From CBDDLD01 sp965230605 (lineage in GTDB: Bacteria > Bacteroidota > Bacteroidia > Flavobacteriales > Flavobacteriaceae), in NCBI GenBank assembly GCA_965230605.1, contig CBDDLD010000004.1:1860001-1924000 (forward strand): DNA of 64,000 bases, written 5' to 3'. Every line of letters starts with the position of its first letter. Positions within the stretch are counted from its first letter, which is position 1. Shown here one piece after another: positions 42,621 through 52,685 of this stretch. The notes below the pieces were generated by a model. The model made no database searches. It was not told where the DNA came from and saw only the letters and a list, made by a program, of their open reading frames with translations. Made by a program: the position numbers and the translations under genes.

Positions 42621-43145
42621 TTACTTACTTCGCTGTCCTACAAATTGTTGTGTCTTTAACTTAAACAATACATTGAAGGTTGTTAAGCTGCCATAACTAC
42701 GTGTAATATACTGTTGTAGATCAAACTTTTCTTGCTCACTCAAGCTACTACTATTGATCTTCTGTTCCATAACACGCAGACGGTCTCTTACCATTGTGAT
42801 TTTATGGAAAAATGTATCGATCGGAAGTTCTTTAGATTGTAATCCCGGCTCACCTGGTTCCATAATAAGTCTACCGCCTTTCCATTTATCGGCAATAGCT
42901 ACGACTTCTGAAACATCGCTATACTTTTTTAGAATATCGCGAAGGCTCTTTTCCACTTCATAGAAGCTTACAGTATCTACATCATCTTCAGCAGCTTCTA
43001 TAACTTCAAATTCTTCATCTAATTCTAAAGTCTCTAAACCTTTATCAATAAATGTCACCCAGTAGTGTCTTGAAGTCACATTAGTAACTACTCCTTTTCC
43101 GTAATCTCTATGATTGATTCTTGAACCTATACCTAATAATTTCAT
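42621..43145 (-). CDS. Conserved Bacteroidota protein with CarD/UvrD-C-like start
   Basis: The protein starts with GSRINHRDYGKGVVTNVTSRHYWVTFIDKG, a small Tudor-like beta barrel as in CarD or UvrD C-terminal domains, followed by a helical domain with KLPIDTFFHKITMVRDRLRVMEQKINSSSLS in two halves (IDTFFHKITMVRDRLRVMEQ). It is probably a nucleic-acid-linked protein, but the function is unknown. The start at 43145 (MKLLGIGSRINH) is preferred to the longer frame. It converges with the hydroxylase gene at a 1-bp gap. Confidence 0.65.
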   Translation of the reverse strand: MKLLGIGSRINHRDYGKGVVTNVTSRHYWVTFIDKGLETLELDEEFEVIEAAEDDVDTVSFYEVEKSLRDILKKYSDVSEVVAIADKWKGGRLIMEPGEPGLQSKELPIDTFFHKITMVRDRLRVMEQKINSSSLSEQEKFDLQQYITRSYGSLTTFNVLFKLKTQQFVGQRSK

Positions 43146-43280
43146 CCCTATTAATTTTAGCAACACAAGTATAACAATAAATCATTTGCGAATCCACAGA
43201 ATCATATAGTTTTGTTAATGGTATTTGTAAAATGTACAATTTTTTAAAACTTACATAACAGTAAATCAATCTACTAAACT

Positions 43281-44699
43281 ATGTTAGCAAGAATAACCCT
43301 CGTATTATTAGTGGTATTTACCACTTATTCCTGTCAATCTCAAGAAGAACAAAAACAACAATGTCCGTTTCCCAATCAAATACAAGCTGTTTATGATGAC
43401 TGTGGTATTATTGAAGTCCCTAACGATTATAACGATCCTTCAAAAGGTACAACATCACTAGCCTACATCGTTATTAAATCTAAAAGCCCCAACCGAAAGC
43501 CAGATCCTGTGGTATTTATACAGGGTGGTCCAGGAGGAAGTGTATTGCCTTTAGCTAATGTCTACAGCCAAATCAATATTGATAGAGATAGAGATTACAT
43601 CCTTTACGACCAGCGAGGTATCGGCTTCTCAGATGAGATATGTCCGGGGTTAAGTGCTGAGTTATTAGACGTCATGGCCATGAACTTGTCTGTAGAAGAT
43701 GAATTTAAAGAGCTACAAAAGCGCATAAAAGAATGTGAGTCTGTATTAGCCAAAGACGCTACACGTTTTAGTACCGACGTCAATGCTAAAGACCTTGATC
43801 AATTAAGAAAGCATTTAGGGTACAAACAACTTAATCTCTTTGGAGGCTCATATGGCACACGATTAGGCCTAGAATATATGCGTCAGTTTCCTGATCATGT
43901 CCGTAGTTCTGTGCTATCCGGCCTATTTGGTCCAAATATCAGAATGTATGATAATCTTCTCACAGACTTTCACAACTCTATAAAGAAAATGTTCAAGGCT
44001 TGTGAAAGCGATAGTACCTGTAATACAAAATACCCTAATCTAAAAGATGATTTTTACGAAGTGTATAGTAGTTTAGACAATACACCCATAACATTAGAGT
44101 CTAATGGAAATAACTTCACCGTAAACACACAAGACTTCCTACTTATTGTACACCAGTTTATGTACAACGAGCATACGATTGTTGAAGTTCCAGGACTTAT
44201 AAATAGCATGAAAAATAAGGAATATGGAGCATTGCAAGATGCCGTCAATACGTTTCTGTTTCGAATTAGGATGATAAATCTCGCAGTGTATTGGTCAATT
44301 ATGCAATCAGATGAAAGCCATCACAATAATACTAAAAGGCTATATGAAGATGCCAGGAAGAATCCAAAGTTAAAATCCGGATTAAGTCTTTTTGCTGTAG
44401 ATCTTGATGTCTATAAAGAATGGCCGGAAATGGATAAGAATGCTCAAAAGTTAACACCCGTAAACTTAGATATACCTACACTACTCATTAGTGGTGACTA
44501 TGACCCAATTACACCTCCAAAAAATGCAAAAGGCATTGCTAAATACTTAAAGAACAGTCAAAACATAGTCTTCAAAAATGGTGGACATGTCCCAATAAAT
44601 GCTTGTTTTTTTGGTATGGCTAAAGCTTTTTTAGACAATCCAAATTCGCCAGTAGATAGTGGTTGTTCAGATACTGCAATTCAAATCAATTGGGATTAA
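43281..44699 (+). CDS. Alpha/beta-hydrolase, S33 prolyl/tripeptidyl aminopeptidase-like lipoprotein
   Basis: The 472-residue lipoprotein (TYSCQS) has the S33 features: VVFIQGGPGGS (oxyanion loop), YDQRGIGFSD, the nucleophile S190 in LFGGSYGTRLGLEYM, the acid in GDYDPITPP and the histidine in NGGHVP. S33 enzymes release N-terminal residues from peptides in the periplasm or outside the cell. It is monocistronic, upstream of uvrA. Confidence 0.88.
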   Translation: MLARITLVLLVVFTTYSCQSQEEQKQQCPFPNQIQAVYDDCGIIEVPNDYNDPSKGTTSLAYIVIKSKSPNRKPDPVVFIQGGPGGSVLPLANVYSQINIDRDRDYILYDQRGIGFSDEICPGLSAELLDVMAMNLSVEDEFKELQKRIKECESVLAKDATRFSTDVNAKDLDQLRKHLGYKQLNLFGGSYGTRLGLEYMRQFPDHVRSSVLSGLFGPNIRMYDNLLTDFHNSIKKMFKACESDSTCNTKYPNLKDDFYEVYSSLDNTPITLESNGNNFTVNTQDFLLIVHQFMYNEHTIVEVPGLINSMKNKEYGALQDAVNTFLFRIRMINLAVYWSIMQSDESHHNNTKRLYEDARKNPKLKSGLSLFAVDLDVYKEWPEMDKNAQKLTPVNLDIPTLLISGDYDPITPPKNAKGIAKYLKNSQNIVFKNGGHVPINACFFGMAKAFLDNPNSPVDSGCSDTAIQINWD

Positions 44700-44807
44700 T
44701 CAAATATTGAGGATTTATTAACATAGCATAACTGCTCTGACTTCATTTTTAGCCCTAAAATGAGTATTTTTGCAACTTTGCCAATTCATTCTTGGCATAT
44801 CCATGCT

Positions 44808-47639
44808 ATGACAAATTTTGAAGAACATATTGAAGTTAAAGGTGCTCGAGCCCACAACCTCAAAAATATTGATGTCACCATACCCAGAGAGCAACTCGTA
44901 GTTGTTACCGGATTATCCGGAAGTGGCAAGTCTTCTCTAGCTTTTGACACTATTTATGCAGAAGGTCAACGTCGTTATATTGAAACCTTTTCTGCCTATG
45001 CCAGACAGTTTTTAGGGGGGTTGGAACGTCCCGATGTGGATAAAATTGATGGCTTATCTCCGGTGATTGCTATAGAACAAAAAACAACCAGTAAATCACC
45101 AAGGTCAACAGTAGGGACCATCACAGAAATTTATGATTTCTTAAGGCTACTCTATGCAAGGGCCAGCGATGCCTACAGCTACAACACCGGCGAGAAAATG
45201 GTAAGCTACAGTGACGAGCAGATTAAAGCACTCATTTTAGAATCTTTTGAAGGGAAACGTATTAACGTCCTCTCTCCTATTGTACGATCTAGAAAAGGAC
45301 ATTATAGAGAGCTCTTTGAACAAATTGCAAAACAAGGCTTTGTTAAAGTAAGAACTGATGGTGAGATACGAGACCTTGAAAAGGGTATGAAGTTAGATCG
45401 GTATAAGACTCATGATATTGAAATTGTTATTGATCGTCTGAAAATTGATAGTACTCAAGATAATGACAAACGTCTATCAGAAACCATTAAAACGGCGATG
45501 TATCACGGCAATGACGTGCTTATGGTGATTGATCAAGATACAGAAGCTGTTCGTTACTTTAGTAGAAATCTGATGTGCCCAAGCACGGGCATATCTTACC
45601 CAAATCCGGAGCCAAATAATTTTTCATTCAACTCCCCAAAAGGCGCTTGCCCTAAATGCAATGGCATTGGAGAACTCTATGTAGTTAATGAGAGTAAGAT
45701 TATTCCAGACGATAGCCTTTCAATCCAAAATGGCGCTCTAGCACCTCATGGTCCTCAAAAAAAGAGCTGGATATTTAAACAGTTTGATACCATAGCACAA
45801 CGCTACAATTTCTCATTGAGTGATCCCTATAAATCCATCCCTGAAGAAGCTAAACAGATGATTCTTTATGGTGGTAAGGATAAGTTTTCCGTAGAAAGTA
45901 AAACTTTAGGCGTCACTCGCGATTATAAAATAGATTTTGAAGGGGTAGCGAACTTTATTGAGAGCCAGTACAAGTCCTCTGACTCAAAGTCATTAAAACG
46001 ATGGGCTAAAGAGTATATGGATAAAATTCCATGTGACGAATGTGGAGGTTCACGTTTACGCAAAGAATCGCTATACTTCAAAGTAGATGGTAAAAATATC
46101 GCAGAACTCGTTAATATGGATATTGAAGAGCTTGCAAAATGGCTCGAAGGTATAGAAGAACGTTTATCTGAAAAACAACTAAAAATCTCTGAAGAGATCA
46201 TCAAAGAGATTAGAAATAGAACACAGTTCCTCTTAGATGTTGGCTTAAACTACCTATCACTGAATAGAAGTTCAAAATCACTTTCGGGTGGCGAAGCACA
46301 ACGTATCCGATTAGCTACACAGATCGGGTCACAGCTAGTCGGTGTATTATACATATTGGACGAACCCAGTATAGGACTGCACCAACGTGATAATGAAAAA
46401 CTGATCAACTCACTAGTATCGTTGAGAGATGTAGGAAATTCAGTGATCGTAGTGGAGCATGATAAGGACATGATAGAGCGTGCTGATTATGTGATTGATA
46501 TTGGTCCTAAAGCTGGTAGACACGGTGGAGAGATCATAAGTATTGGCAGTCCTGATGATCTATTGAAGCACGATACGCTTACTGCAGATTACCTCAACGG
46601 AAAGAAAGCTATAGAGGTTCCTAAAAAGCGCCGCAAGGGCAATGGAAAAGAACTGGTCTTAAAAGGATGCACGGGTAATAACCTTAAAAATGTGGATGTT
46701 ACTTTCCCATTAGGAAAAATGATAGGCGTTACAGGGGTTTCAGGTAGTGGAAAGTCAACACTCATTAATGAAACATTATACCCAATCTTAAACGCGCATT
46801 ACTTTAATGGTGTTAAGAAACCCATGCCTTACAAAAGCATTAAAGGTTTAGAGCATATTGATAAGGTTATAGACATCAACCAATCTCCAATTGGCAGAAC
46901 ACCAAGAAGTAATCCTGCCACGTATACTGGAACATTCAGTGAGATCCGAAGTTTATTTGCAAAAATACCTGAAGCAATGATTAGAGGGTATAAACCCGGT
47001 CGATTTAGTTTTAATGTAGCCGGAGGGCGTTGTGAGACTTGTCAGGGTGCCGGACTTCGTGTTATAGAAATGAATTTCTTACCTGATGTCTATGTGGAGT
47101 GTGAAACCTGTCAGGGGAAGCGTTTCAACAGAGAAACTTTAGAAATACGCTATAAAGGCAAATCTATCAGTGACGTCTTAAACATGACAATAGAAGAAGC
47201 TGTGGTATTTTTTGAGCATATTCCTAAAATCCATCGCAAACTAAAAACCATCGAAGATGTGGGCTTAGGATATATTACACTTGGGCAGCAAAGTACCACG
47301 CTATCCGGTGGTGAAGCACAGCGTATTAAGCTTGCTACCGAATTAAGTAAACGGGATACCGGAAATACATTCTACATCTTAGATGAACCTACTACTGGCC
47401 TACATTTTGAAGATATTAATGTCCTTATGAAAGTGCTAAATAAGTTAGCAGACAAAGGCAATACGGTTTTAATTATAGAGCATAATATGGATGTGATTAA
47501 AATGGTAGATCATATTATTGATATCGGTTATGAAGGTGGTAAAGGTGGTGGGAAGATAGTAGCCAAAGGCACTCCTGAGGAACTCATTAAAGATAAAAAG
47601 AGTTATACCTCGCAATTTTTGAGAAAAGAGTTAAATTAG
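44808..47639 (+). CDS. uvrA: Excinuclease ABC subunit A (UvrA)
   Basis: UvrA finds bulky DNA lesions and loads UvrB in nucleotide excision repair. The protein has two ABC ATPase halves: Walker A GLSGSGKSS and GVSGSGKST, signature LSGGEAQRIRLA and LSGGEAQRIKLA, Walker B motifs (ILDEPSIGLH, ILDEPTTGLH), and zinc-finger cysteines (CPKCNG, CDECGG and CETCQGAG/CETCQGKR). Start at 44808 gives MTNFEEHIEVKGARAHNLKN, the usual N-terminus; the frame has 16 extra codons upstream. Length is normal (943 residues). Confidence 0.96.
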   Translation: MTNFEEHIEVKGARAHNLKNIDVTIPREQLVVVTGLSGSGKSSLAFDTIYAEGQRRYIETFSAYARQFLGGLERPDVDKIDGLSPVIAIEQKTTSKSPRSTVGTITEIYDFLRLLYARASDAYSYNTGEKMVSYSDEQIKALILESFEGKRINVLSPIVRSRKGHYRELFEQIAKQGFVKVRTDGEIRDLEKGMKLDRYKTHDIEIVIDRLKIDSTQDNDKRLSETIKTAMYHGNDVLMVIDQDTEAVRYFSRNLMCPSTGISYPNPEPNNFSFNSPKGACPKCNGIGELYVVNESKIIPDDSLSIQNGALAPHGPQKKSWIFKQFDTIAQRYNFSLSDPYKSIPEEAKQMILYGGKDKFSVESKTLGVTRDYKIDFEGVANFIESQYKSSDSKSLKRWAKEYMDKIPCDECGGSRLRKESLYFKVDGKNIAELVNMDIEELAKWLEGIEERLSEKQLKISEEIIKEIRNRTQFLLDVGLNYLSLNRSSKSLSGGEAQRIRLATQIGSQLVGVLYILDEPSIGLHQRDNEKLINSLVSLRDVGNSVIVVEHDKDMIERADYVIDIGPKAGRHGGEIISIGSPDDLLKHDTLTADYLNGKKAIEVPKKRRKGNGKELVLKGCTGNNLKNVDVTFPLGKMIGVTGVSGSGKSTLINETLYPILNAHYFNGVKKPMPYKSIKGLEHIDKVIDINQSPIGRTPRSNPATYTGTFSEIRSLFAKIPEAMIRGYKPGRFSFNVAGGRCETCQGAGLRVIEMNFLPDVYVECETCQGKRFNRETLEIRYKGKSISDVLNMTIEEAVVFFEHIPKIHRKLKTIEDVGLGYITLGQQSTTLSGGEAQRIKLATELSKRDTGNTFYILDEPTTGLHFEDINVLMKVLNKLADKGNTVLIIEHNMDVIKMVDHIIDIGYEGGKGGGKIVAKGTPEELIKDKKSYTSQFLRKELN

Positions 47640-47686
47640 ATAACTAATAAAGGTTCTTAAATGGTAAGAGCTGAATATAAAAATAT

Positions 47687-48373
47687 ATGAGAAAAGAACA
47701 TAAACACAAAGGATGGAATGAGATAAAAACCAATGATTCTTGGGCCATTTTTAAAATTATGGGCGAATTTGTGAATGGTTTTGAAAGTATGAGCAAGATT
47801 GGCCCTTGTGTATCCATTTTTGGTTCTGCCCGTACCAAACCTGGAGACGAATATTACACATTGGCTGAAAACGTGGCTAAGAAAATTGTAGAGCATGGCT
47901 ATGGTGTGATTACCGGTGGTGGCCCCGGTATCATGGAAGCCGGTAATAAAGGGGCACATATTGCAGGTGGTACCTCTGTAGGGCTTAATATAGAGCTCCC
48001 TTTTGAACAACATGACAACCCATACATAGACTCAGATAAGAATTTAGATTTCGATTACTTTTTTGTTAGAAAAGTAATGTTTGTAAAATACTCACAAGGT
48101 TTTGTTGTAATGCCCGGTGGGTTTGGCACATTAGATGAGTTGTTTGAAGCCATGACATTGATACAAACTCATAAAATTGAAACGTTCCCAATCATATTAG
48201 TTGGCACCAATTTTTGGAGTGGTCTGATGGATTGGATAAAAGACACATTATTAGAATTAGGTAATATCAGCCCCAAAGATCTTGACCTATTTCATATAGT
48301 GGATACGGAAGATGAAGTTATTGAGATTTTAGATGATTTCTATAAGGAATATGATCTAAGTCCTAACTTCTAA
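47687..48373 (+). CDS. LOG-family / TIGR00730 Rossmann-fold protein
   Basis: The 228-residue protein has VSIFGSARTKPGDEYY, YGVITGGGPGIMEAGNKGA and the PGGFGTLDELFEAMT signature of the LOG family, which includes cytokinin-riboside 5'-monophosphate phosphoribohydrolases and nucleotide 5'-monophosphate nucleosidases. Substrate is uncertain. It follows uvrA by 47 bp and may be in its transcript. Confidence 0.88.
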   Translation: MRKEHKHKGWNEIKTNDSWAIFKIMGEFVNGFESMSKIGPCVSIFGSARTKPGDEYYTLAENVAKKIVEHGYGVITGGGPGIMEAGNKGAHIAGGTSVGLNIELPFEQHDNPYIDSDKNLDFDYFFVRKVMFVKYSQGFVVMPGGFGTLDELFEAMTLIQTHKIETFPIILVGTNFWSGLMDWIKDTLLELGNISPKDLDLFHIVDTEDEVIEILDDFYKEYDLSPNF

Positions 48374-48418
48374 ACCCCACGCCCCCAACAATACTTATGA
48401 AATTTATAGGAAAACAAA

Positions 48419-49681
48419 GTGAAAAAGAAAATCATGGTTTTATGCATAGCTATGCTGTGCATGACCCAAACTAACGCCCAGGAAACGTTTAAGGTGATGT
48501 TTTATAATCTCCTAAACTATCCTAATGAAGATGCTATACCTAACAGAGAACAATATTTAGAAACTGTTCTTGCTGATTATCAGCCCGACCTGTTTATGGT
48601 CTGTGAGGTGAATACGCAAACCGGAGCAAACACGGTATTGGATATTACTAGGTCTAGCATAAATTCAAATTATCAAATGGCTACATATGTCAACAATACC
48701 TCTGATGATTTAGGGAGTGATCAAAACAACCTTCAGAATATGCTGTATTACGACAGTTCAAAATTTATTCTTGAAAGCCAAACAGAGGTAACCACCGACC
48801 TCAGAGATTTCAATGTGTATGTATTAAAGCTTAATACTACTGATCAGGCAACCAATCCTATCCGTTTTCATGCGGTTGTATGCCATTTAAAAGCAGCCAC
48901 AGGATCTAGCAATGTGCTACGCCGTTTTCAAATGGTACAGGAGCTTCAAACCTATTTAGAGACTTTACCCGCTGACACTAATGTCCTTTTAGCCGGTGAC
49001 CTGAATATATACACTGCTACTGAATCAGCATTTCAAGAGTTATTAGATGTTACCAACAACATCACTTTTGCAGACCCTGCAAATCGTGTTGGTAGCTGGA
49101 GTAATAATACTAGTTTTCTTGATGTATTTACGCAATCTACAAGAACACAATCAGGATTAGGAGGTGCAGCCGGAGGGTTTGATGATCGGTTTGATTTTAT
49201 TCTTACTTCAGAAAATATGCTTTCAACTGCTGACATAACATATGTAGATGACTCCTATCAGGTTTTTGGTAATAATGGGAATTCATCATGTTATAATAGT
49301 GCAATAAATTCATCCGATTGTGCCGGATCTACATATTCTTTTGCAATTAGAGATGCGCTACACAATTTTAGCGACCATCTTCCCGTTACACTTTCATTAG
49401 AGGCTAATGCAACACTAAGTACAGAAGATGTGGAGCGCTCTAATGCATTGCTATTAAAAGAAAATATTGTCAGTTCTGAACTTACCATAATTGATCCTTC
49501 GCTTAAACTATTAAACGAAGACTTGGTCATATATAACGATATGGGACAAAAAATTAAATCCTTTACCGTTAATGCTCAAGGCACATTTAGTATGGATATT
49601 TCTGAATTGCCTAATGGCCTTTACATTTTAGCAATCCCTAACTTAAATATTAACCCGGTTAAATTTATAATCGCTGATTGA
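48419..49681 (+). CDS. T9SS-secreted endonuclease/exonuclease/phosphatase-family protein
   Basis: The 420-residue protein has a signal peptide (MKKKIMVLCIAMLCMTQTNAQ, from a GTG start), an exonuclease/endonuclease/phosphatase domain with MFYNLLNYPN, DLFMVCEVNT, LAGDLNIYT and SDHLPVTL at the usual sites, and a C-terminal sorting domain of the T9SS A-type (NEDLVIYNDMGQKIKSF, ending in ELPNGLYILAI). It would be secreted across the outer membrane and probably acts on extracellular nucleic acid or phosphoesters. Its stop overlaps the TTG start of the next gene. Confidence 0.85.
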   Translation: MKKKIMVLCIAMLCMTQTNAQETFKVMFYNLLNYPNEDAIPNREQYLETVLADYQPDLFMVCEVNTQTGANTVLDITRSSINSNYQMATYVNNTSDDLGSDQNNLQNMLYYDSSKFILESQTEVTTDLRDFNVYVLKLNTTDQATNPIRFHAVVCHLKAATGSSNVLRRFQMVQELQTYLETLPADTNVLLAGDLNIYTATESAFQELLDVTNNITFADPANRVGSWSNNTSFLDVFTQSTRTQSGLGGAAGGFDDRFDFILTSENMLSTADITYVDDSYQVFGNNGNSSCYNSAINSSDCAGSTYSFAIRDALHNFSDHLPVTLSLEANATLSTEDVERSNALLLKENIVSSELTIIDPSLKLLNEDLVIYNDMGQKIKSFTVNAQGTFSMDISELPNGLYILAIPNLNINPVKFIIAD

Positions 49682-52533
49682 TTAGAAAACTATTCATATG
49701 TATCGCTTTATGCATCTCTGGTCTAAACATTAATAGCCAAAACGCCATTAATGTTAAGGCTAATATTGATGTAGATACAAAGACCATTAACATTGATCAA
49801 AGTATCGTATACAAGAATACGTCAAAGGATACCTTATACACCATATTCTTAAATGACTGGAACAATAGTTATGCTTCGAAATCCACACCTTTAGCAAAAC
49901 GTTTCGAAGAAGAATTCAGCACAAAGTTTCACCTTGCTAAAGATGATCAGAGAGGCTATACAACCTTAGTACATATAAAGGATAATGCAAATAATGCATT
50001 AGAACATTCTTATGTAAAGGCACATCCGGATGTGATTCAAGTCACACTTAAGTCTCCTTTACTACCAAACGAAAGCTATCATTTAAACCTGAACTATGCT
50101 GTAGTCATTCCTGATGACACATTTACAAGTTACGGAGTCACTAAGAGCAAGGACTTTAATTTACAGCATTGGTATATTACTCCTACTGTATACGACGGTA
50201 AATGGCATTACTACAGCAATAAAAATCTTAACGACCTATACATTCCAAAGTCTGATGTTACATTAACCATAACACACCCAAGAAATTACACTATAGTTTC
50301 TGAATTGGATGTTGTTGGTCTAGAGCCTAATGGAAAGTTGCAAACAAGTACCTTGTTCGGAAAGGATCGTATTGATACATTTATATCTATTACCAAACTG
50401 CCTGTCTATAGTTTCATTCAAACAGATGATTTTACATTAATATCAGATATTGGCACAAAAGGTTTAGCGCCTCCAGAGAAAGCCATGCTCACAGATAAGA
50501 TCACTCGTTATCTTACTGAAAATTTAGGGCCCTACCCGCATAATCGTTTGTTGGTTTCAGATCTAGAGTATAGAAGAAATCCATTATATGGACTTAATCA
50601 ATTACCTGATTTCTTAAGACCATTTCCAGATAGTTTTCAATACGAATTAAAGTTATTAAAGACCGCCTTAAAGAAGTATATCGATAATATCTTATTAATT
50701 AACCCAAGAAAAGAACACTGGTTAAGTGAAGGGCTCCAGATTTACTTCTTAATGAAATATGTCGAAACCTATTATCCGGATATGAAGTTTCTAGGAACAC
50801 TGGCGAATGTCTGGGGAATTCGTGCATTTCATGCCGCTGATGTGGACTTCAACTTTCAGTATGTGTTATTCTTCATGGAAATGGCGCGAAAAAATAGAGA
50901 TCAGCCTTTAACTACTTCTAAAGATTCGCTTATAAAGTTTAATGCCAATATCGCCAGTAAGTATAAAGCTGGTATTGGTCTTAATTATCTTGATGACTTT
51001 GCGGATGATATCAATTTGCAGAAACGCATCACAGCTTTCATTAAGGAACATACACTTGTTCCTACCTCTACAGAAACGTTTGAAGCCTACGTAAAACAAC
51101 AAACGTCAAAAAATATTGATTGGTTTTTTGAGGATTATTTAAGCACACGGAAGAAAATAGACTTTAAGATAAAAGATGTTGAAGTTACTGAGGATTCTAT
51201 TAGATTGACCATAAAGAACAAGCGTGATAATAAAATGCCAGTGTCTTTATTTAGTCTCAACAATGATTCTATATTAGATAAAAGATGGATTGAGAATATA
51301 AAAGATGAAAAGCTTGTTACTATACCCAAAGATAGTACCAATAAGTTAGTCCTTAATTATGACACTACCATACCGGAGTTTAATCAGCGTGATAATTGGA
51401 AATCCTTAAAAGGGTTTTTCTTCAACAATAAACCCCTTCAATTTCGCTTGTTCAAAGATATAGAAGACCCTTATTACAATCAGGTCTTCTTAATGCCTTT
51501 AGCAGAGTTTAAAAATATTTATGACGGCTTTACATTAGGTGCAAAAATTTACAATAAGACACTGTTAAGAAAGCGATTGAATTATAAATTATCTCCACAA
51601 TATGCCTTTAACTCAAAGTCCTTAACAGGCTCAGCATCTGTATTTTACACACATAACATTGAAGAGAGTAACCTTTTTGATATTAGCTATGGAATATCTG
51701 CGGCCTACAGGTCGTTTGCCGAAGATGCTTTCTTTACAAGAATAAGACCTTCGCTGACATTCTCTTTTAGAGACGATGACGATTTCAGGTCAGATCGTAT
51801 AGATCAGCTTAATTTCAGATACGTCAGTATAAAGCGTAATATTGGACCAGATGCCATTATTGAAGAGTTGGATGAAGAACCTGACTATGGGGTATTTAAT
51901 ATTAGGTATTCGCATTCAAGCCCGGGAATTATCAATTACTCCCGCTATTTTTCAGACTTTCAAGTCGCAGATAAGTTTGGCAAGGTGGCTTTTAACTATG
52001 AATTCAGGCGACTCACAAAGAACAATCGAAATATCAATATACGCTTCTACGGTGGGTTTTTCCTTTGGAACAATACAGACCCTAGCTCTAACTTCTTTAG
52101 TTTTGCTCTAGATCGCCCTACAGATTATCTGTTCGATTTTAATTATCTGGGAAGATCTGAAGCTTCCGGGATATTTAGTCAGCAGATCATTATTGCAGAG
52201 GGAGGGTTTAAATCGCAATTAGATATCGATCCTGAACTTCCTGCATTTGCCAATCAATGGATCACTACGGCAAATTTCAGCACCTCAATTTGGAGATACA
52301 TTCAGGCCTATGGTGACATCGGACTTGTAAAGAACAAATATGATAGTCCAAAGTTTGTGTATGACTCCGGTATTCGTTTAGTGTTGGTTGAAGACTATTT
52401 TGAGATCTTCTTCCCGGTATACTCAAATTTAGGATGGGAAATTGCTCAAGATAATTACGATCAAAAAATTCGCTTCATGTTTACAGTAGACCCTCAAGTA
52501 CTTTTAGGTCTATTTCGTAGAAAATGGTATTAG
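49678..52533 (+). CDS. M1 peptidase-like protein with degenerate zinc site and C-terminal barrel-like domain
   Basis: The 951-residue protein has a signal peptide (MIRKLFICIALCISGLNINSQ) and an M1-aminopeptidase-like N-terminal half; WLSEGLQIYF matches the family's third zinc-ligand region. The HEXXH motif that should lie upstream is not found; the place is taken by a sequence without the two histidines (YELKL). Zinc binding is therefore doubtful. The last ~390 residues (from about 560) are beta-rich, like an outer-membrane surface-antigen or barrel. The TTG start at 49678 overlaps the stop of the nuclease-like gene by 4 bp; no ATG fits the signal peptide. Confidence 0.75.
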   Translation: MIRKLFICIALCISGLNINSQNAINVKANIDVDTKTINIDQSIVYKNTSKDTLYTIFLNDWNNSYASKSTPLAKRFEEEFSTKFHLAKDDQRGYTTLVHIKDNANNALEHSYVKAHPDVIQVTLKSPLLPNESYHLNLNYAVVIPDDTFTSYGVTKSKDFNLQHWYITPTVYDGKWHYYSNKNLNDLYIPKSDVTLTITHPRNYTIVSELDVVGLEPNGKLQTSTLFGKDRIDTFISITKLPVYSFIQTDDFTLISDIGTKGLAPPEKAMLTDKITRYLTENLGPYPHNRLLVSDLEYRRNPLYGLNQLPDFLRPFPDSFQYELKLLKTALKKYIDNILLINPRKEHWLSEGLQIYFLMKYVETYYPDMKFLGTLANVWGIRAFHAADVDFNFQYVLFFMEMARKNRDQPLTTSKDSLIKFNANIASKYKAGIGLNYLDDFADDINLQKRITAFIKEHTLVPTSTETFEAYVKQQTSKNIDWFFEDYLSTRKKIDFKIKDVEVTEDSIRLTIKNKRDNKMPVSLFSLNNDSILDKRWIENIKDEKLVTIPKDSTNKLVLNYDTTIPEFNQRDNWKSLKGFFFNNKPLQFRLFKDIEDPYYNQVFLMPLAEFKNIYDGFTLGAKIYNKTLLRKRLNYKLSPQYAFNSKSLTGSASVFYTHNIEESNLFDISYGISAAYRSFAEDAFFTRIRPSLTFSFRDDDDFRSDRIDQLNFRYVSIKRNIGPDAIIEELDEEPDYGVFNIRYSHSSPGIINYSRYFSDFQVADKFGKVAFNYEFRRLTKNNRNINIRFYGGFFLWNNTDPSSNFFSFALDRPTDYLFDFNYLGRSEASGIFSQQIIIAEGGFKSQLDIDPELPAFANQWITTANFSTSIWRYIQAYGDIGLVKNKYDSPKFVYDSGIRLVLVEDYFEIFFPVYSNLGWEIAQDNYDQKIRFMFTVDPQVLLGLFRRKWY

Positions 52534-52635
52534 CAAATTCTTAGCTTTTTGTTAAAAAAAACTGTTTATTTTAATAATCATCATTAAAATTAAGATTTTG
52601 TTGATAATTTTTCAAAATTATAACATAGTTAGGCA

Positions 52636-52666
52636 TTGTAGAATCCTCACAGATTTCTTACCTTCG
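52636..52666 (+). promoter_or_regulatory. Promoter of the E1 dehydrogenase gene
   Basis: TTG at 52636-52638 and TACCTTCG (a TAnnTTTG variant) at 52659-52666, spaced by 20 bp, match the Bacteroidota -33/-7 pattern. The ATG at 52686 follows by 20 bp. Confidence 0.4.
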
Positions 52667-52674
52667 CAAGGTAA
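52658..52674. promoter_or_regulatory. Inverted repeat over the -7 box of the E1 promoter
   Basis: TTACCTT (52658-52664) and AAGGTAA (52668-52674) form a perfect 7-bp inverted repeat around CGC. It overlaps the -7 box and the start site, where a repressor or a leader hairpin would act. No regulator can be named. Confidence 0.35.
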
Positions 52675-52685
52675 AATTCCCGTAT

